Shown: positions 34,732 through 43,322, counted from the first letter of the stretch. The stretch: DNA of 64,000 bases from Rhodoplanes sp. Z2-YC6860 (GCF_001579845.1 NZ_CP007440.1:1178001-1242000); one strand, 5' to 3'. Notes: generated by a model from the sequence alone, not told the origin. A program made the numbers and translations.

Positions 34732-36786
34732 TCATGACAGTTTCACATCGATTACGAGATGCCCCGCGTCGGACACCGTCGCCACATCGCCCGCATGAAT
34801 GAGCGTCGTGGCGTTCGGCTCCTCGATCATTGCGGGTCCTTCGACCCGGGCGCCGACCGCGAGCGACGGCCGCCAAACGATACGGGTACGCAAAGGCTTC
34901 GCCGCGTCGGTGTAAATCACCTCGCGCCATTGATCCTCGACCGGTGCCTCCGGCTTCCACGGCTCCGACAGCCATTGCTCGGCGAGCGTATCGGCCCGCG
35001 CCGCGGTGACGACGAGGCGCACTTTGACGATCTCGAGCCGCTCTTCCGTGGCGGCCTGGCCGTAGCGCTGGTCGTGCTCGGTGTCGAAGGCCGCGCGCAA
35101 GGACGAGAAGTCGCCGGTGAGCAGCGAAGCGTCCTTCACCGGAATCGCGATGGTGTGCTCCTGGCCGACATAACGCAGGTCGGCCAGATAGGCGAAATCC
35201 GCGGTGTCGGGCGCAATGCCGTCGCGCAGCGCCTGCGCGCGGCCGGCTTCGGCCAGTTCGGCGAACACGGCCTCGACCCCTCTCGCGTCGAGCGAACCGA
35301 GCAGGCCATAAAGCGTGCGCACGAAATCCTGCCGCCACGACGCCATCAGCATGCCGAGCGCCGAGAACGTGCCCGGCACCTTGGGCACGATCACCTTCGG
35401 AATGAAAATCTCGCGCGCGATCGCGACCGCGTGCAACGGCCCCGCGCCGCCGAACGCGATCATCGCGGTGTCGCGCGGATCGACGCCCTTCTTCACCGAC
35501 ACGGCGCGGACCGCGAGCGACATGGCGGCATCGGCGATCTGCACGATGCCGAGCGCCGCCTCCTTGATGCCGAGCCGCGTTGGGCCGCAAAGTTTCTGTT
35601 CCATCGCGCGCTCGGACGCTCTTACGTCGAGCTTCATCGCGCCGTTGAGGAAGCGCCCGGCGTTGATGCGGCCGAGCACCAGGTTGGCATCGGTCACCAC
35701 CGGATCTGTCGAGCCTTTTCCATAAGCGGCAGGGCCGGGATCGGCGCCCGCGCTTTTCGGACCGACGTGGATGCCGCCGGTCGGATCGCACCAGGCGATC
35801 GAGCCGCCGCCTGCGCCGATCTCGACGATGTCGACGACGGGAAGCTGCATCGGCTGGCCGCTCGCTTCGCCGCCGATGGTGTAGCCATCTTCAATGGCGG
35901 GAACGCCCCTGGTGATGAGGCTCGCTTTGGCCGTGGTGCCGCCCATGTCGAAGCCGATGCAGCGCTCGATGCCCATCAGCGCGGCGAGCCGGCCCGCGCC
36001 GATGATGCCGGCGACCGGACCGGATTCCATCATCGACACCGGCTGCTCCTGGGCGAGCCGCACCGACATCACGCCGCCGTTGGAGCGCATGATGTTGAGC
36101 TTGCCGGGAAACACGCCGTCGCGGAGGTGGCTTTCGAGCCGGCCGAGATAGGCCTGCACGGTCGGGCCGACGAAGGCGTTGAGGGCAGTGGTCGAGGTGC
36201 GTTCGTATTCGCGGTATTCGCGGACGATCTCGTGCGACAGCGTGACGAACAGCTTCGGATTGGCGGCGCGGAGCATGTCGCCGACGCGGCGCTCGTGGAT
36301 CGGATTGGCGTAGGCGTGCAGGAAGCACACCGCGACCGACTCGATGCCTTCTTTCGCCAGCGTCGTCGCCAGCGCCTGCACCTCAGCGTCCTCGAGTGCG
36401 GTCAACACCTCGCCCTTGGCGTTCATCCGCTCGGTGATCTCGAAGGTGAGCTCGCGCGGGATCAGCGGCTTGGGCCGGTGAAAGAACAGATTGAACGCCT
36501 CGATGCGGTTGCCGCGGCCGATCGCGTAAGTGTCGCGGAAACCGCGCGTGGTGATCAGCGCGGTGCGCGCGCCCTTGCGCTCCAGCACCGTGTTGATGGC
36601 GATGGTCGAGCCATGCAGGAGCTCCGACAAGGCCCGCACGTCGCAATCGGCGAGCCTGAGGCTCTCGGCGATGCCACGGGTCGGATCGGCCGGAACCGTG
36701 GAGGTTTTCGAGGTGACGATCCGGCCGTCGACGCAGCCGACCAGGTCGGTGAAGGTGCCGCCGATATCAACGCCAACAATGTTCAT
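34732..36786 (-). CDS. hyuA: Hydantoinase A/oxoprolinase family subunit
   Basis: A 684-residue HyuA-type subunit. The N-terminal phosphate-binding motif GVDIGGTFTDLV lies at residues 4-15 and the second actin-fold motif GFDMGGTTAKASL near 280, showing an ATP-binding domain. HLHGST- and GGAGPLHA-type blocks confirm the family. With HyuB it hydrolyses or carboxylates a cyclic amide or ketone using ATP. It is the first gene of the leftward operon ending at 30708 and is divergent from a TctC receptor (36959) across 172 bases, so both may be induced together, the receptor binding the substrate outside the cell. The cyclic-amide route is favoured over ketone carboxylation because M24 genes, and no third carboxylase subunit, follow. 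Confidence 0.93.
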   Translation of the reverse strand: MNIVGVDIGGTFTDLVGCVDGRIVTSKTSTVPADPTRGIAESLRLADCDVRALSELLHGSTIAINTVLERKGARTALITTRGFRDTYAIGRGNRIEAFNLFFHRPKPLIPRELTFEITERMNAKGEVLTALEDAEVQALATTLAKEGIESVAVCFLHAYANPIHERRVGDMLRAANPKLFVTLSHEIVREYREYERTSTTALNAFVGPTVQAYLGRLESHLRDGVFPGKLNIMRSNGGVMSVRLAQEQPVSMMESGPVAGIIGAGRLAALMGIERCIGFDMGGTTAKASLITRGVPAIEDGYTIGGEASGQPMQLPVVDIVEIGAGGGSIAWCDPTGGIHVGPKSAGADPGPAAYGKGSTDPVVTDANLVLGRINAGRFLNGAMKLDVRASERAMEQKLCGPTRLGIKEAALGIVQIADAAMSLAVRAVSVKKGVDPRDTAMIAFGGAGPLHAVAIAREIFIPKVIVPKVPGTFSALGMLMASWRQDFVRTLYGLLGSLDARGVEAVFAELAEAGRAQALRDGIAPDTADFAYLADLRYVGQEHTIAIPVKDASLLTGDFSSLRAAFDTEHDQRYGQAATEERLEIVKVRLVVTAARADTLAEQWLSEPWKPEAPVEDQWREVIYTDAAKPLRTRIVWRPSLAVGARVEGPAMIEEPNATTLIHAGDVATVSDAGHLVIDVKLS

Positions 36787-36958
36787 GCAGACCCGACTGA
36801 CTTTGAGGGCTGCCAGAATCCATAAAGCCGCGCCGGGTTGTCAACCGGTGCCTCAAGTCGGTGATTTTGCGTAAACGCGCGAGAATATTGGCCCCCGAGG
36901 ACTGTTTTCGCCCTCGCGATCGGGGCATCATCCTTCAAAACCAAGCCGGGAGGGAAGC

Positions 36959-37936
36959 ATGATGCCAAGATCGCTCGCTGCCTGCGCGGTGATGATCGCG
37001 GCTTTGACCTCGGCGGTCGATGGGCAAGCCCACGCGCAAGGCTTCCCCGACCGGCTGATCCGCATCATCATTCCATTCACGCCGGGCGGCTCCAACGACA
37101 TCGTGGGGCGCGAGCTTGCCAACGGTTTCCAGGAGCGCTTCAAGCAAAACGCAGTGGTCGAAAACCGCCCGGGTGGCGGCGGTGTCATCGCCTATGCCGG
37201 GGTCGCCAAGTCGCCGCCCGACGGCTACACGCTTCTGATCGCGCCAGTGTCCTTCACCATCACGCCGCATCTCACCCGCACGCCGACGTTCGATCCGGTT
37301 CACGATTTCGCGCCGATCAACCTCGTGGCCGACGTGCCTTTCGTCATGGTCGTGCCGTCCTCGCTGCCGGTGCACACCGTCAAGGAGTTCGTCGAGCTCG
37401 CGAAGAGTTCACCGAGTAAGCTGAGCTATGCCTCGGTCGGTGCTGGCACGCCACAGCATCTCGGCCCTGAGCTGTTCAAGCTGAAAGCCGGCATCGACAT
37501 GGTGCACGTGCCGTTCCGCGGCGCCATCGCCGCCATTCCCGATCTGCTGGCCGGCCGTGTCCACGTCTTCATCGGCGCGATCAACTCGCTGTTGCCGCTG
37601 ATCCGTGAGGGCAAGCTGCGTGCGCTCGCCTCGGCGGGCACGTCCCGTATTGCAGCGCTCCCGGACGTGCCGACCATGGCCGAGGCGGGTTTCCCCGGCG
37701 TCGAAGTCGGCTCCGGCGTGGGCCTTGTGGCGCCGGCCGGTACGCCGCCCGATGTCATCGAGACGCTGCATCGCGCCACTGCCGACATCATCGCCACGCC
37801 CGGATATCAGGAGCGCATGACAGCGATCGGCGTCGTCACGGTCGGCACCACGCCGCAGGAATACGGAAGGATCATCAGCGAGGAATATGTCAAGTGGGGC
37901 AAGGTCGTGGCCGCCGCCGGCATCACGCCGGAGTGA
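36959..37936 (+). CDS. TctC/Bug family periplasmic solute receptor
   Basis: A 325-residue exported receptor with a signal peptide of about 26 residues (ends AHAQ) and the Bug core: FPDRLIRIIIPF, VENRPGGGG near residue 64, DGYTLLI near 87 and HVPFRGA near 183. Two adjacent ATGs (36959, 36962) are possible; the first sits 5 bases after GGAGG. It is divergent from hyuA. A Gfo/Idh/MocA gene follows on the same strand after 92 bases, so it may serve either neighbour. The ligand is unknown. Confidence 0.93.
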   Translation: MMPRSLAACAVMIAALTSAVDGQAHAQGFPDRLIRIIIPFTPGGSNDIVGRELANGFQERFKQNAVVENRPGGGGVIAYAGVAKSPPDGYTLLIAPVSFTITPHLTRTPTFDPVHDFAPINLVADVPFVMVVPSSLPVHTVKEFVELAKSSPSKLSYASVGAGTPQHLGPELFKLKAGIDMVHVPFRGAIAAIPDLLAGRVHVFIGAINSLLPLIREGKLRALASAGTSRIAALPDVPTMAEAGFPGVEVGSGVGLVAPAGTPPDVIETLHRATADIIATPGYQERMTAIGVVTVGTTPQEYGRIISEEYVKWGKVVAAAGITPE

Positions 37937-38028
37937 ATAACGCGGGACACACGCCCGGCGCTGGCTTCCAGCCTTGATGCTGCGATAGAAGTACCTTTCC
38001 GCACGGCTTTTTTTAAGGACTGAACTTC

Positions 38029-39180
38029 ATGGCTCAACAGCGTCTCGGCATCATCATGAACGGCGTCACCGGACGCATGGGCATGAACCAGCATCTGATC
38101 CGGTCCATCGTGGCGATCCGCGAGCAGGGCGGCGTTCAACTCAAGAACGGCGACCGGGTGATGCCCGATCCGATCCTGGTGGGCCGCAATGCGGAGCGGG
38201 TGCAGAAGCTCGCCAAGGCGCACGGCATCTCACGCTGGACCACCGATCTCGACGCCGCGCTGAAGGACAAGAAGGACACGCTGTTCTTCGACGCCGCGAC
38301 CACGCAGCTCCGCGCCGAGCTCTTGAAGAAGGCGATGAAGGCCGGCAAGGACATCTATTGCGAGAAGCCGGTGTCGGAGACGCTGAAGGACGCGCTCGAT
38401 CTGGTGCGCGTGGCCAAGAAGGCCGGCATCAAGCACGGCGTCGTGCAGGACAAGCTGTTCCTGCCGGGCTTGCTCAAGCTCAAGCTGCTCATCGATTCCG
38501 GGTTCTTCGGCCGCATCCTCTCGGTGCGCGGCGAGTTCGGCTACTGGGTGTTCGAGGGCGATTGGGCGCCGGCACAGCGGCCGTCGTGGAACTACAAGAA
38601 GGCCGAGGGCGGCGGCATCATCCTCGACATGGTCTGTCACTGGCGCTACGTGCTCGACAACCTGTTCGGTGATGTCGAGAGCGTCACGTGTCTCGGCGCG
38701 ACGCATATCCCCAAGCGCGTCGATGAGAACGGCAAGACCTACACCAACGACGTCGACGATGCGGCTTACGCCACCTTCCAGCTCAAGGGCGGCGCCATCG
38801 CGCACATCAACATGTCCTGGTGCACGCGGGTGCGCCGCGACGACCTCGTGACCTTCCATGTCGACGGCACGCTCGGCTCGGCGGTGGCGGGCCTGCAAAA
38901 ATGCTGGAGCCAGGCGCGGGTCAACACGCCGCGGCCGGTGTGGAACCCGGACATCCCGCAGCCGATCCAGTTCTTCGACACCTGGCAGGAGGTGCCTGGC
39001 CTCGGCGTCTACGACAACGGCTTCAAGACCGAGTGGGAGATGTTCATCCGGCATCTCTACGAGGACGCGCCGTTCAAATGGACGCTGCTCGAGGGCGCCA
39101 AGGGTCTGCAACTGGTCGAGGCCGCGCACAAGAGCTGGAAAGAGCGGCGCTGGGTCGACATTCCGGCGCTGAAAGTCTGA
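38029..39180 (+). CDS. Gfo/Idh/MocA family oxidoreductase
   Basis: A 383-residue NAD(P)-dependent dehydrogenase. The Rossmann part begins at residue 5 with GIIMNGVTGRMG in place of the usual glycine-rich G-x-G-x-x-G, and the EKP motif with its catalytic-region Lys lies in YCEKPVSE near residue 112. The alpha/beta substrate domain has GGIILDMVCHW near 200, giving the usual Asp-x3-His pair. Members oxidise sugars, inositols or amino sugars. It is the first gene of a three-gene rightward group with a DUF993 aldolase-like protein and a TIM-barrel isomerase (to 41267), a set that looks like a complete route for a sugar-like compound. Confidence 0.92.
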   Translation: MAQQRLGIIMNGVTGRMGMNQHLIRSIVAIREQGGVQLKNGDRVMPDPILVGRNAERVQKLAKAHGISRWTTDLDAALKDKKDTLFFDAATTQLRAELLKKAMKAGKDIYCEKPVSETLKDALDLVRVAKKAGIKHGVVQDKLFLPGLLKLKLLIDSGFFGRILSVRGEFGYWVFEGDWAPAQRPSWNYKKAEGGGIILDMVCHWRYVLDNLFGDVESVTCLGATHIPKRVDENGKTYTNDVDDAAYATFQLKGGAIAHINMSWCTRVRRDDLVTFHVDGTLGSAVAGLQKCWSQARVNTPRPVWNPDIPQPIQFFDTWQEVPGLGVYDNGFKTEWEMFIRHLYEDAPFKWTLLEGAKGLQLVEAAHKSWKERRWVDIPALKV

Positions 39181-39198
39181 TATACCGACGCTCTCTCC

Positions 39199-39251
39199 CC
39201 GCCTCATCCTGAGGAGCGCCCGAAGGGCGCGTCTCGAAGGATGGGGCGGCC
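39199..39251. repeat. Short palindromic intergenic repeat
   Basis: The core pairs GCGCCC (39216-39221) with GGGCGC (39225-39230) around GAA. The outer arms CCTCATCCT (39202-39210) and AGGATGGGG (39239-39247) pair with one mismatch. It occupies most of the 93-base gap between the Gfo/Idh/MocA gene and the DUF993 gene, inside an operon. The sequence is of a type seen repeatedly between genes in Bradyrhizobium-like bacteria. Confidence 0.85.
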
Positions 39252-39273
39252 CTGAGTTTGTGAGGTTCGTAAA

Positions 39274-40437
39274 GTGCCGACGTTAAATCTCCCCACCGCC
39301 GGCGGCCGCGTGACGGCCTATCTGATGCAGCCGGCGCGGAGCTTCCGCAAGGCCGAGCCGCCGTTCAACCGTATCGCCTATGCGGCCGCGCATGTGGTCG
39401 CCGATCCGCTGGCCGACCGCGAGCCGTGGCTCGACGCCGCGATCGATTGGGAAACCACCATCGCGTTCCGCCGGCACCTGTGGTCGCTGGGCCTGGGCGT
39501 CGCCGAGGCCATGGACACCGCGCAGCGCGGCATGGGCATGAACTGGGCGAATTCGCTGGAGCTCATCCGCCGGAGTCTCGACGCCGCGAAGGACTTTCCC
39601 GGCGCGCTGATCGGCTGCGGCGTCGGCACCGATCATCTCGAAGCGGGCCCCGGCACGACCGTCGACGACGTGATCCGCGCCTATGAGGAACAGTGCGAGG
39701 CGGTCGAGAAGCTCGGCGGGCAGATTATTCTCATGGCGAGCCGTGCGCTGGTGAAGGCCGCGCGCTCGCCGGACGACTACATTACGGTCTACGAGCACAT
39801 CCTCAACCAGGTGCACGAGCCGGTGATCATCCACTGGCTCGGCGAGATGTTCGATCCCGCACTCGACGGCTATTGGGGCTACAAGGACCACATGACCGCG
39901 ATGGATGTCGCGATCGACGTGATCGCCGCCAACCCGGACAAGGTCGAAGGCGTAAAGATCTCGCTGCTCGACAAGAACAAGGAAATCACGATGCGGCGGC
40001 GGCTGCCGCAGGGCGTCAAGATGTTCACCGGCGACGATTTCAATTACGCGGAGTTGATCGCCGGCGACGAGCAGGGCTATTCCGATGCGCTGCTCGGCAT
40101 CTTCGATGCGATCGCGCCGGCGGCCTCCGCCGCGCTCGACGCCTTCACGCACGGCAACGCCGCGCTGTTCCACGACATCCTGGCGCCGACCGTGCCGCTG
40201 TCGCGTCACATCTTCAAAGCGCCGACGCGCTTCTACAAGACCGGCGTGGTGTTCATGGCTTATCTCAACGGCCTGCAGAACCATTTCTCTATGATCGGCG
40301 GCCAGGAAAGCGCGCGCTCGACCTTGCATCTGGCCGAGCTGTTCCGGCTGGCCGACGCCGCGGGCCTGCTGCTCGACCCGGAGCTCGCGGCATCGCGCAT
40401 GCGTGCCACCATGGCGGTGCGCGGGGTCGACGCCTGA
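39274..40437 (+). CDS. DUF993 family, dihydrodipicolinate synthase-like protein
   Basis: A 387-residue protein of DUF993, a branch of the class I aldolase (DapA-like) TIM barrels. The barrel Lys expected for Schiff-base chemistry is probably in VEGVKISLLD near residue 227. The start is GTG at 39274, the only start codon before the conserved MPTLNLPT-like opening. The gene ends in TGATG, sharing one base with the start of the isomerase gene, so the two are translated together. It follows the Gfo/Idh/MocA gene across a palindromic repeat. A retro-aldol or dehydratase step on an oxidised sugar is the natural guess; no activity is established for the family. Confidence 0.88.
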   Translation: MPTLNLPTAGGRVTAYLMQPARSFRKAEPPFNRIAYAAAHVVADPLADREPWLDAAIDWETTIAFRRHLWSLGLGVAEAMDTAQRGMGMNWANSLELIRRSLDAAKDFPGALIGCGVGTDHLEAGPGTTVDDVIRAYEEQCEAVEKLGGQIILMASRALVKAARSPDDYITVYEHILNQVHEPVIIHWLGEMFDPALDGYWGYKDHMTAMDVAIDVIAANPDKVEGVKISLLDKNKEITMRRRLPQGVKMFTGDDFNYAELIAGDEQGYSDALLGIFDAIAPAASAALDAFTHGNAALFHDILAPTVPLSRHIFKAPTRFYKTGVVFMAYLNGLQNHFSMIGGQESARSTLHLAELFRLADAAGLLLDPELAASRMRATMAVRGVDA

Positions 40438-41267
40438 TGCGCGATCTGTCCCGCGACAAAAGCCTGCTGGCGATCAACTCGGCGACCGTGAAGCCGTGGA
40501 CGCTGGAGCAGCTCGTCAAGGGTTGCAAGCGCGCCGGCATCACCGCGATCGCGCCCTGGCGCGACATCGTGCAGGCGGTGGGCATCGACAAGGCCGGCGC
40601 CATGATCCGCGGCGCGGGGCTGACCGTGAGCTGCCTCTGCCGCGCCGGCCTGTTTCCGGCGGCCGACGAGGCCGGACGCAGAGCCGCGCTCGACGACAAC
40701 CGCCGCGCCGTCGACGAGGCCGCCGCCATTGGCGCAGGTTCTCTCGTTCTGATCGCGGGCGGCTTGCCGAAGGGCTCCAAGGACCTTGCCGGCGCGCACG
40801 AGCAGGTGCGCGACGGGCTCGCAGCACTGCTGCCGCACGCACGCGATGCCGGCGTGCCGCTTGCGATCGAGCCGCTCCATCCGATGTATGCGGCGGACCG
40901 CGCCTGCGTGAACACGCTCGCGCATGCCAACGACCTTTGCGACGAGCTCGGCGAGGGCGTCGGCGTCGCGGTCGACGTCTATCACGTCTGGTGGGACCCC
41001 GATCTGCCGCGCCAGATCAAGCGCGCAGGCAAGCGCATCCTCACCTATCACGTCTGCGACTGGCTGGTGCCCACCAAAGACCTGCTGCTCGACCGCGGCA
41101 TGCCGGGCGACGGCGTGATCGATCTGCGCGCCATCCGCCGCATGGTCGAGGCGACCGGCTACGACGGGATTATCGACGTCGAGATTTTCTCGGCGCAGGA
41201 CTGGTGGAAGCGCGAGCCGAACCAGGTGCTGCGCATCTGTCTCGAGCGGCACCAGACGGTAGTCTAG
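40437..41267 (+). CDS. Xylose isomerase-like TIM-barrel sugar phosphate isomerase/epimerase
   Basis: A 276-residue TIM-barrel protein of the AP endonuclease 2/xylose isomerase-like family. The four expected metal ligands are visible: Glu in AIEPLHP (near residue 143), Asp and His in VAVDVYHVWWD (near 180), His in LTYHVCDW (near 204) and Glu in IDVEIFS (near 245). Members epimerise or isomerise ketoses or act as dehydratases in inositol catabolism. The ATG overlaps the stop of the DUF993 gene by one base. It ends 13 bases before the convergent DUF3551 gene and completes the three-gene sugar operon. Confidence 0.92.
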   Translation: MRDLSRDKSLLAINSATVKPWTLEQLVKGCKRAGITAIAPWRDIVQAVGIDKAGAMIRGAGLTVSCLCRAGLFPAADEAGRRAALDDNRRAVDEAAAIGAGSLVLIAGGLPKGSKDLAGAHEQVRDGLAALLPHARDAGVPLAIEPLHPMYAADRACVNTLAHANDLCDELGEGVGVAVDVYHVWWDPDLPRQIKRAGKRILTYHVCDWLVPTKDLLLDRGMPGDGVIDLRAIRRMVEATGYDGIIDVEIFSAQDWWKREPNQVLRICLERHQTVV

Positions 41268-41280
41268 AAGCCCCGGCTGC

Positions 41281-41526
41281 TTACCGGTGCCTGCGGTGCG
41301 ATCCGCCGGGCGAATCCGAACCGGTATAGAAGTTGTTCGGTGTGCAGAACGCGCCGGTGCCGGACGCTGCGGCCTGGCACTGCTCCAGCGTCACGAAATA
41401 GCAGTTCGACGAGCCGGACTGGGCGACGCCCTCTGCGCACCAGCGGTAGGGGTCGGCCTTGGCGCCGGTCATTGAGGCTCCGGCGAGGGCGAAGACAATG
41501 GCGGTCGCGGCAATATGGAAGCGCAT
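41281..41526 (-). CDS. DUF3551 small secreted protein
   Basis: An 81-residue secreted protein: a signal peptide (residues 1-24, ending AKA), then the DUF3551 core with YRWC, NCYFVTLEQC and GAFCTPN, giving four Cys that probably form two disulfides. The C-terminus is Gly/His/Arg-rich. Function of the family is unknown. The start at 41526 has GGAG 6 bases upstream; an ATG 12 bases earlier overlaps that ribosome site. A perfect TGTGA-N6-TCACA palindrome lies 50 bases upstream of the start codon, suggesting control by a Crp protein such as that encoded at 50569. Confidence 0.88.
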   Translation of the reverse strand: MRFHIAATAIVFALAGASMTGAKADPYRWCAEGVAQSGSSNCYFVTLEQCQAAASGTGAFCTPNNFYTGSDSPGGSHRRHR

Positions 41527-41576
41527 CGGAATCTCCATGGAAGATCGAGCAATAATCCAATCATAGCGCCCGCGGC

Positions 41577-41592
41577 TGTGACGGGCCTCACA
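41577..41592 (-). promoter_or_regulatory. Perfect CRP-type operator, TGTGA-N6-TCACA
   Basis: The palindrome TGTGACGGGCCTCACA exactly matches both half-sites of the E. coli CRP consensus. It lies between the stop of the cyclase family gene (41631) and the start of the DUF3551 gene (41526), 50 bases before that start. On the minus strand a TATGAT and a TATTGC element follow, either of which could be the -10 box. Binding by the Crp-family protein at 50569 is predicted from its conserved recognition helix. Confidence 0.65.
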
Positions 41593-41630
41593 CGATTGGA
41601 TGATGTCGGCCGCCCCGGAGCCAGACGGTA

Positions 41631-42440
41631 CTAGGGGACGATCGCGAAGGCCCGCGCCGGGAAACCGAGGCCTTTCCGGACCTTCGGCCAGGTCACCACG
41701 ATGACGGCTCCCTTCGGCGGCACCTGATCGAGGTTCGCCATCACCTCGATTTGATAATGCCCGTGCTGCAGGAGCCAGGTTTCCGAATCCATCTTGTCGG
41801 TCGTGTCGGTGTCCATCGCCTCGTGTCCGGTCGCTGTGACGCCGCGCTGCTCATAGAGGAACTTGATGGTCTCGAAGGCCCAGGCCGGGAACGGCGCCCG
41901 CTTGAAGCGCTCCGGGTCCTTGTCCCAGTCCTTGTACATGTCGGTGCGCAGCGCAACGAACGAGCCGCGCGGCACGCGTCCGTGTTTTTTCTCCCAGGCC
42001 TTGAGGTCTTCGACCGAGAAGGCGTGGTTCGGGTCCTTGGCGAGATAGGGCGTGCTGTCGAGCACGATCAGCGGCAGGATCATCTGCTTGAGCGGGATCT
42101 CGTCCATCGTGATCCCTTTGTCGTCGAAGTGCGCCGGCGGATCGACATGCGTGCCGTACTGCCCGGCCATCTCGTAATACGTCGTGCGAAAGCCGTCCTT
42201 CGCGATCGTGTAAGGCTCGTGCGTTTTCGGATCGGCCGCCGGCGAGAACTTCGCCTGCCCGAAGCCCGACCACACCGGCGTCTGCGGCCCGAAGCTATGC
42301 GTCAGGTCGACGAATTTCTTCGACTGGATGATCTTGTACGCCCGCGCGAGATCGGATTGCGCGTGGGCCGGTGGCGCGAACGCCAGTGCGATCACGAAGG
42401 CCACAAGCGATTTGGAAAGGCTTGATGTGAAACCCGGCAT
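41631..42440 (-). CDS. Exported cyclase family protein (kynurenine formamidase-like fold)
   Basis: A 269-residue protein of the cyclase family (PF04199-like). It has a signal peptide (residues 1-28, ending AHAQ), so it is periplasmic. The metal motif His-x-Gly-Thr-His-x-Asp-x-Pro-x-His is present near residue 97 as QYGTHVDPPAH, with the first His replaced by Gln, which may change the metal site. A second conserved His/Glu pair is near GHEAMDTD at about 210. Family members hydrolyse N-formylkynurenine, isatin or form cyclic products. The start has GGGGAG 6 bases upstream; an in-frame extension lacks one. Upstream lies the divergent DUF899 gene at 42603. Confidence 0.88.
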   Translation of the reverse strand: MPGFTSSLSKSLVAFVIALAFAPPAHAQSDLARAYKIIQSKKFVDLTHSFGPQTPVWSGFGQAKFSPAADPKTHEPYTIAKDGFRTTYYEMAGQYGTHVDPPAHFDDKGITMDEIPLKQMILPLIVLDSTPYLAKDPNHAFSVEDLKAWEKKHGRVPRGSFVALRTDMYKDWDKDPERFKRAPFPAWAFETIKFLYEQRGVTATGHEAMDTDTTDKMDSETWLLQHGHYQIEVMANLDQVPPKGAVIVVTWPKVRKGLGFPARAFAIVP

Positions 42441-42602
42441 GAACGGCTCCCCATAAATCCGCGCGTCGAACAGCGCGATCAGCGTGTCGCGCACAATTGT
42501 CCACGCCCGCTCACCTTCTGCAACTGCAAGCTTGAGGAACTTAACGCCACACGGCGGCGTTCAAACCTGCGTATCCCCACGAGAGTTTGGCAGGTCAAAG
42601 CC

Positions 42603-43322
42603 ATGGAACACATCCACTATCCCAATGAGACCGCGGAATATCGTGCCGCCCGCAATGCGCTTCTCGACGAAGAGATCGCTCTTCGGGCGCAGATCGAGGC
42701 GGTGGCCGCGAAGCGCCGTGCGCTGCCGCCCGGCGGCGAAGTCCGCGAGGACTACGTCTTCGAGCGGATCGGCAAGACCAGCATGCCGGAAAAGGTGAGG
42801 ATGTCCGAACTGTTCGGACCGCACGACACGCTCATCCTGTACAGCTTCATGTACGGACCCGAGCGGGAACTGCCGTGTCCCGGCTGCACTCATTTGCTTG
42901 ACGGCATCGATGGCGCCGCACGACATGTGGGCAAGCGCGCTGCGCTCCATGTCGTCGCGAAATCTCCGATTGCGCGCCTCGCCGCCTGGGCACACCAGCG
43001 TGGTTGGGAGCATCTTTCCCTGTTGTCCACCGCGGGCAACAGCTATGACGCCGACTATTTCGGCGACACGTCAAAATTTTCCAAGGAGATGCGCGCCCAG
43101 CACCAGGTGCGGGACGGTCAGAACTGGGACGAGACGATCTTCAACGTCTTCCGCCGGCATGGCGGTGCGATCAGGCACTTCTGGGGCTCGGAGATGAGCT
43201 TTGCGCCGCCCGCTCCCAAACAGCACCATCGCGCCGGCGATCTTGTCGATCCGCTCTGGGGGTTGCTCGATATGACTCCTGAAGGCCGCGGCGATTTCTT
43301 TCCAAAAGTGAATTACGATTGA
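42603..43322 (+). CDS. DUF899 family thioredoxin-like protein
   Basis: A 239-residue protein of DUF899, a family with a thioredoxin-like fold. The CPGC pair near residue 97 is in the place of a redox motif, followed by LLDGIDGAARHV and, near 134, the RGWEHLSLLS segment typical of the family. No signal peptide is present. The family has no assigned reaction. The start is the first ATG and is followed immediately by the conserved N-terminal helix with the K-R-R-x-LPPGGEV block at about residues 37-46. It is convergent with the membrane protein gene at 43428, and divergent from the exported cyclase gene across 162 bases. Confidence 0.88.
   Translation: MEHIHYPNETAEYRAARNALLDEEIALRAQIEAVAAKRRALPPGGEVREDYVFERIGKTSMPEKVRMSELFGPHDTLILYSFMYGPERELPCPGCTHLLDGIDGAARHVGKRAALHVVAKSPIARLAAWAHQRGWEHLSLLSTAGNSYDADYFGDTSKFSKEMRAQHQVRDGQNWDETIFNVFRRHGGAIRHFWGSEMSFAPPAPKQHHRAGDLVDPLWGLLDMTPEGRGDFFPKVNYD

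Noticed and set aside
34759-36825. 688-codon plus-strand frame opposite hyuA
   Set aside because: Shadow frame; hyuA on the minus strand has full-length family similarity.
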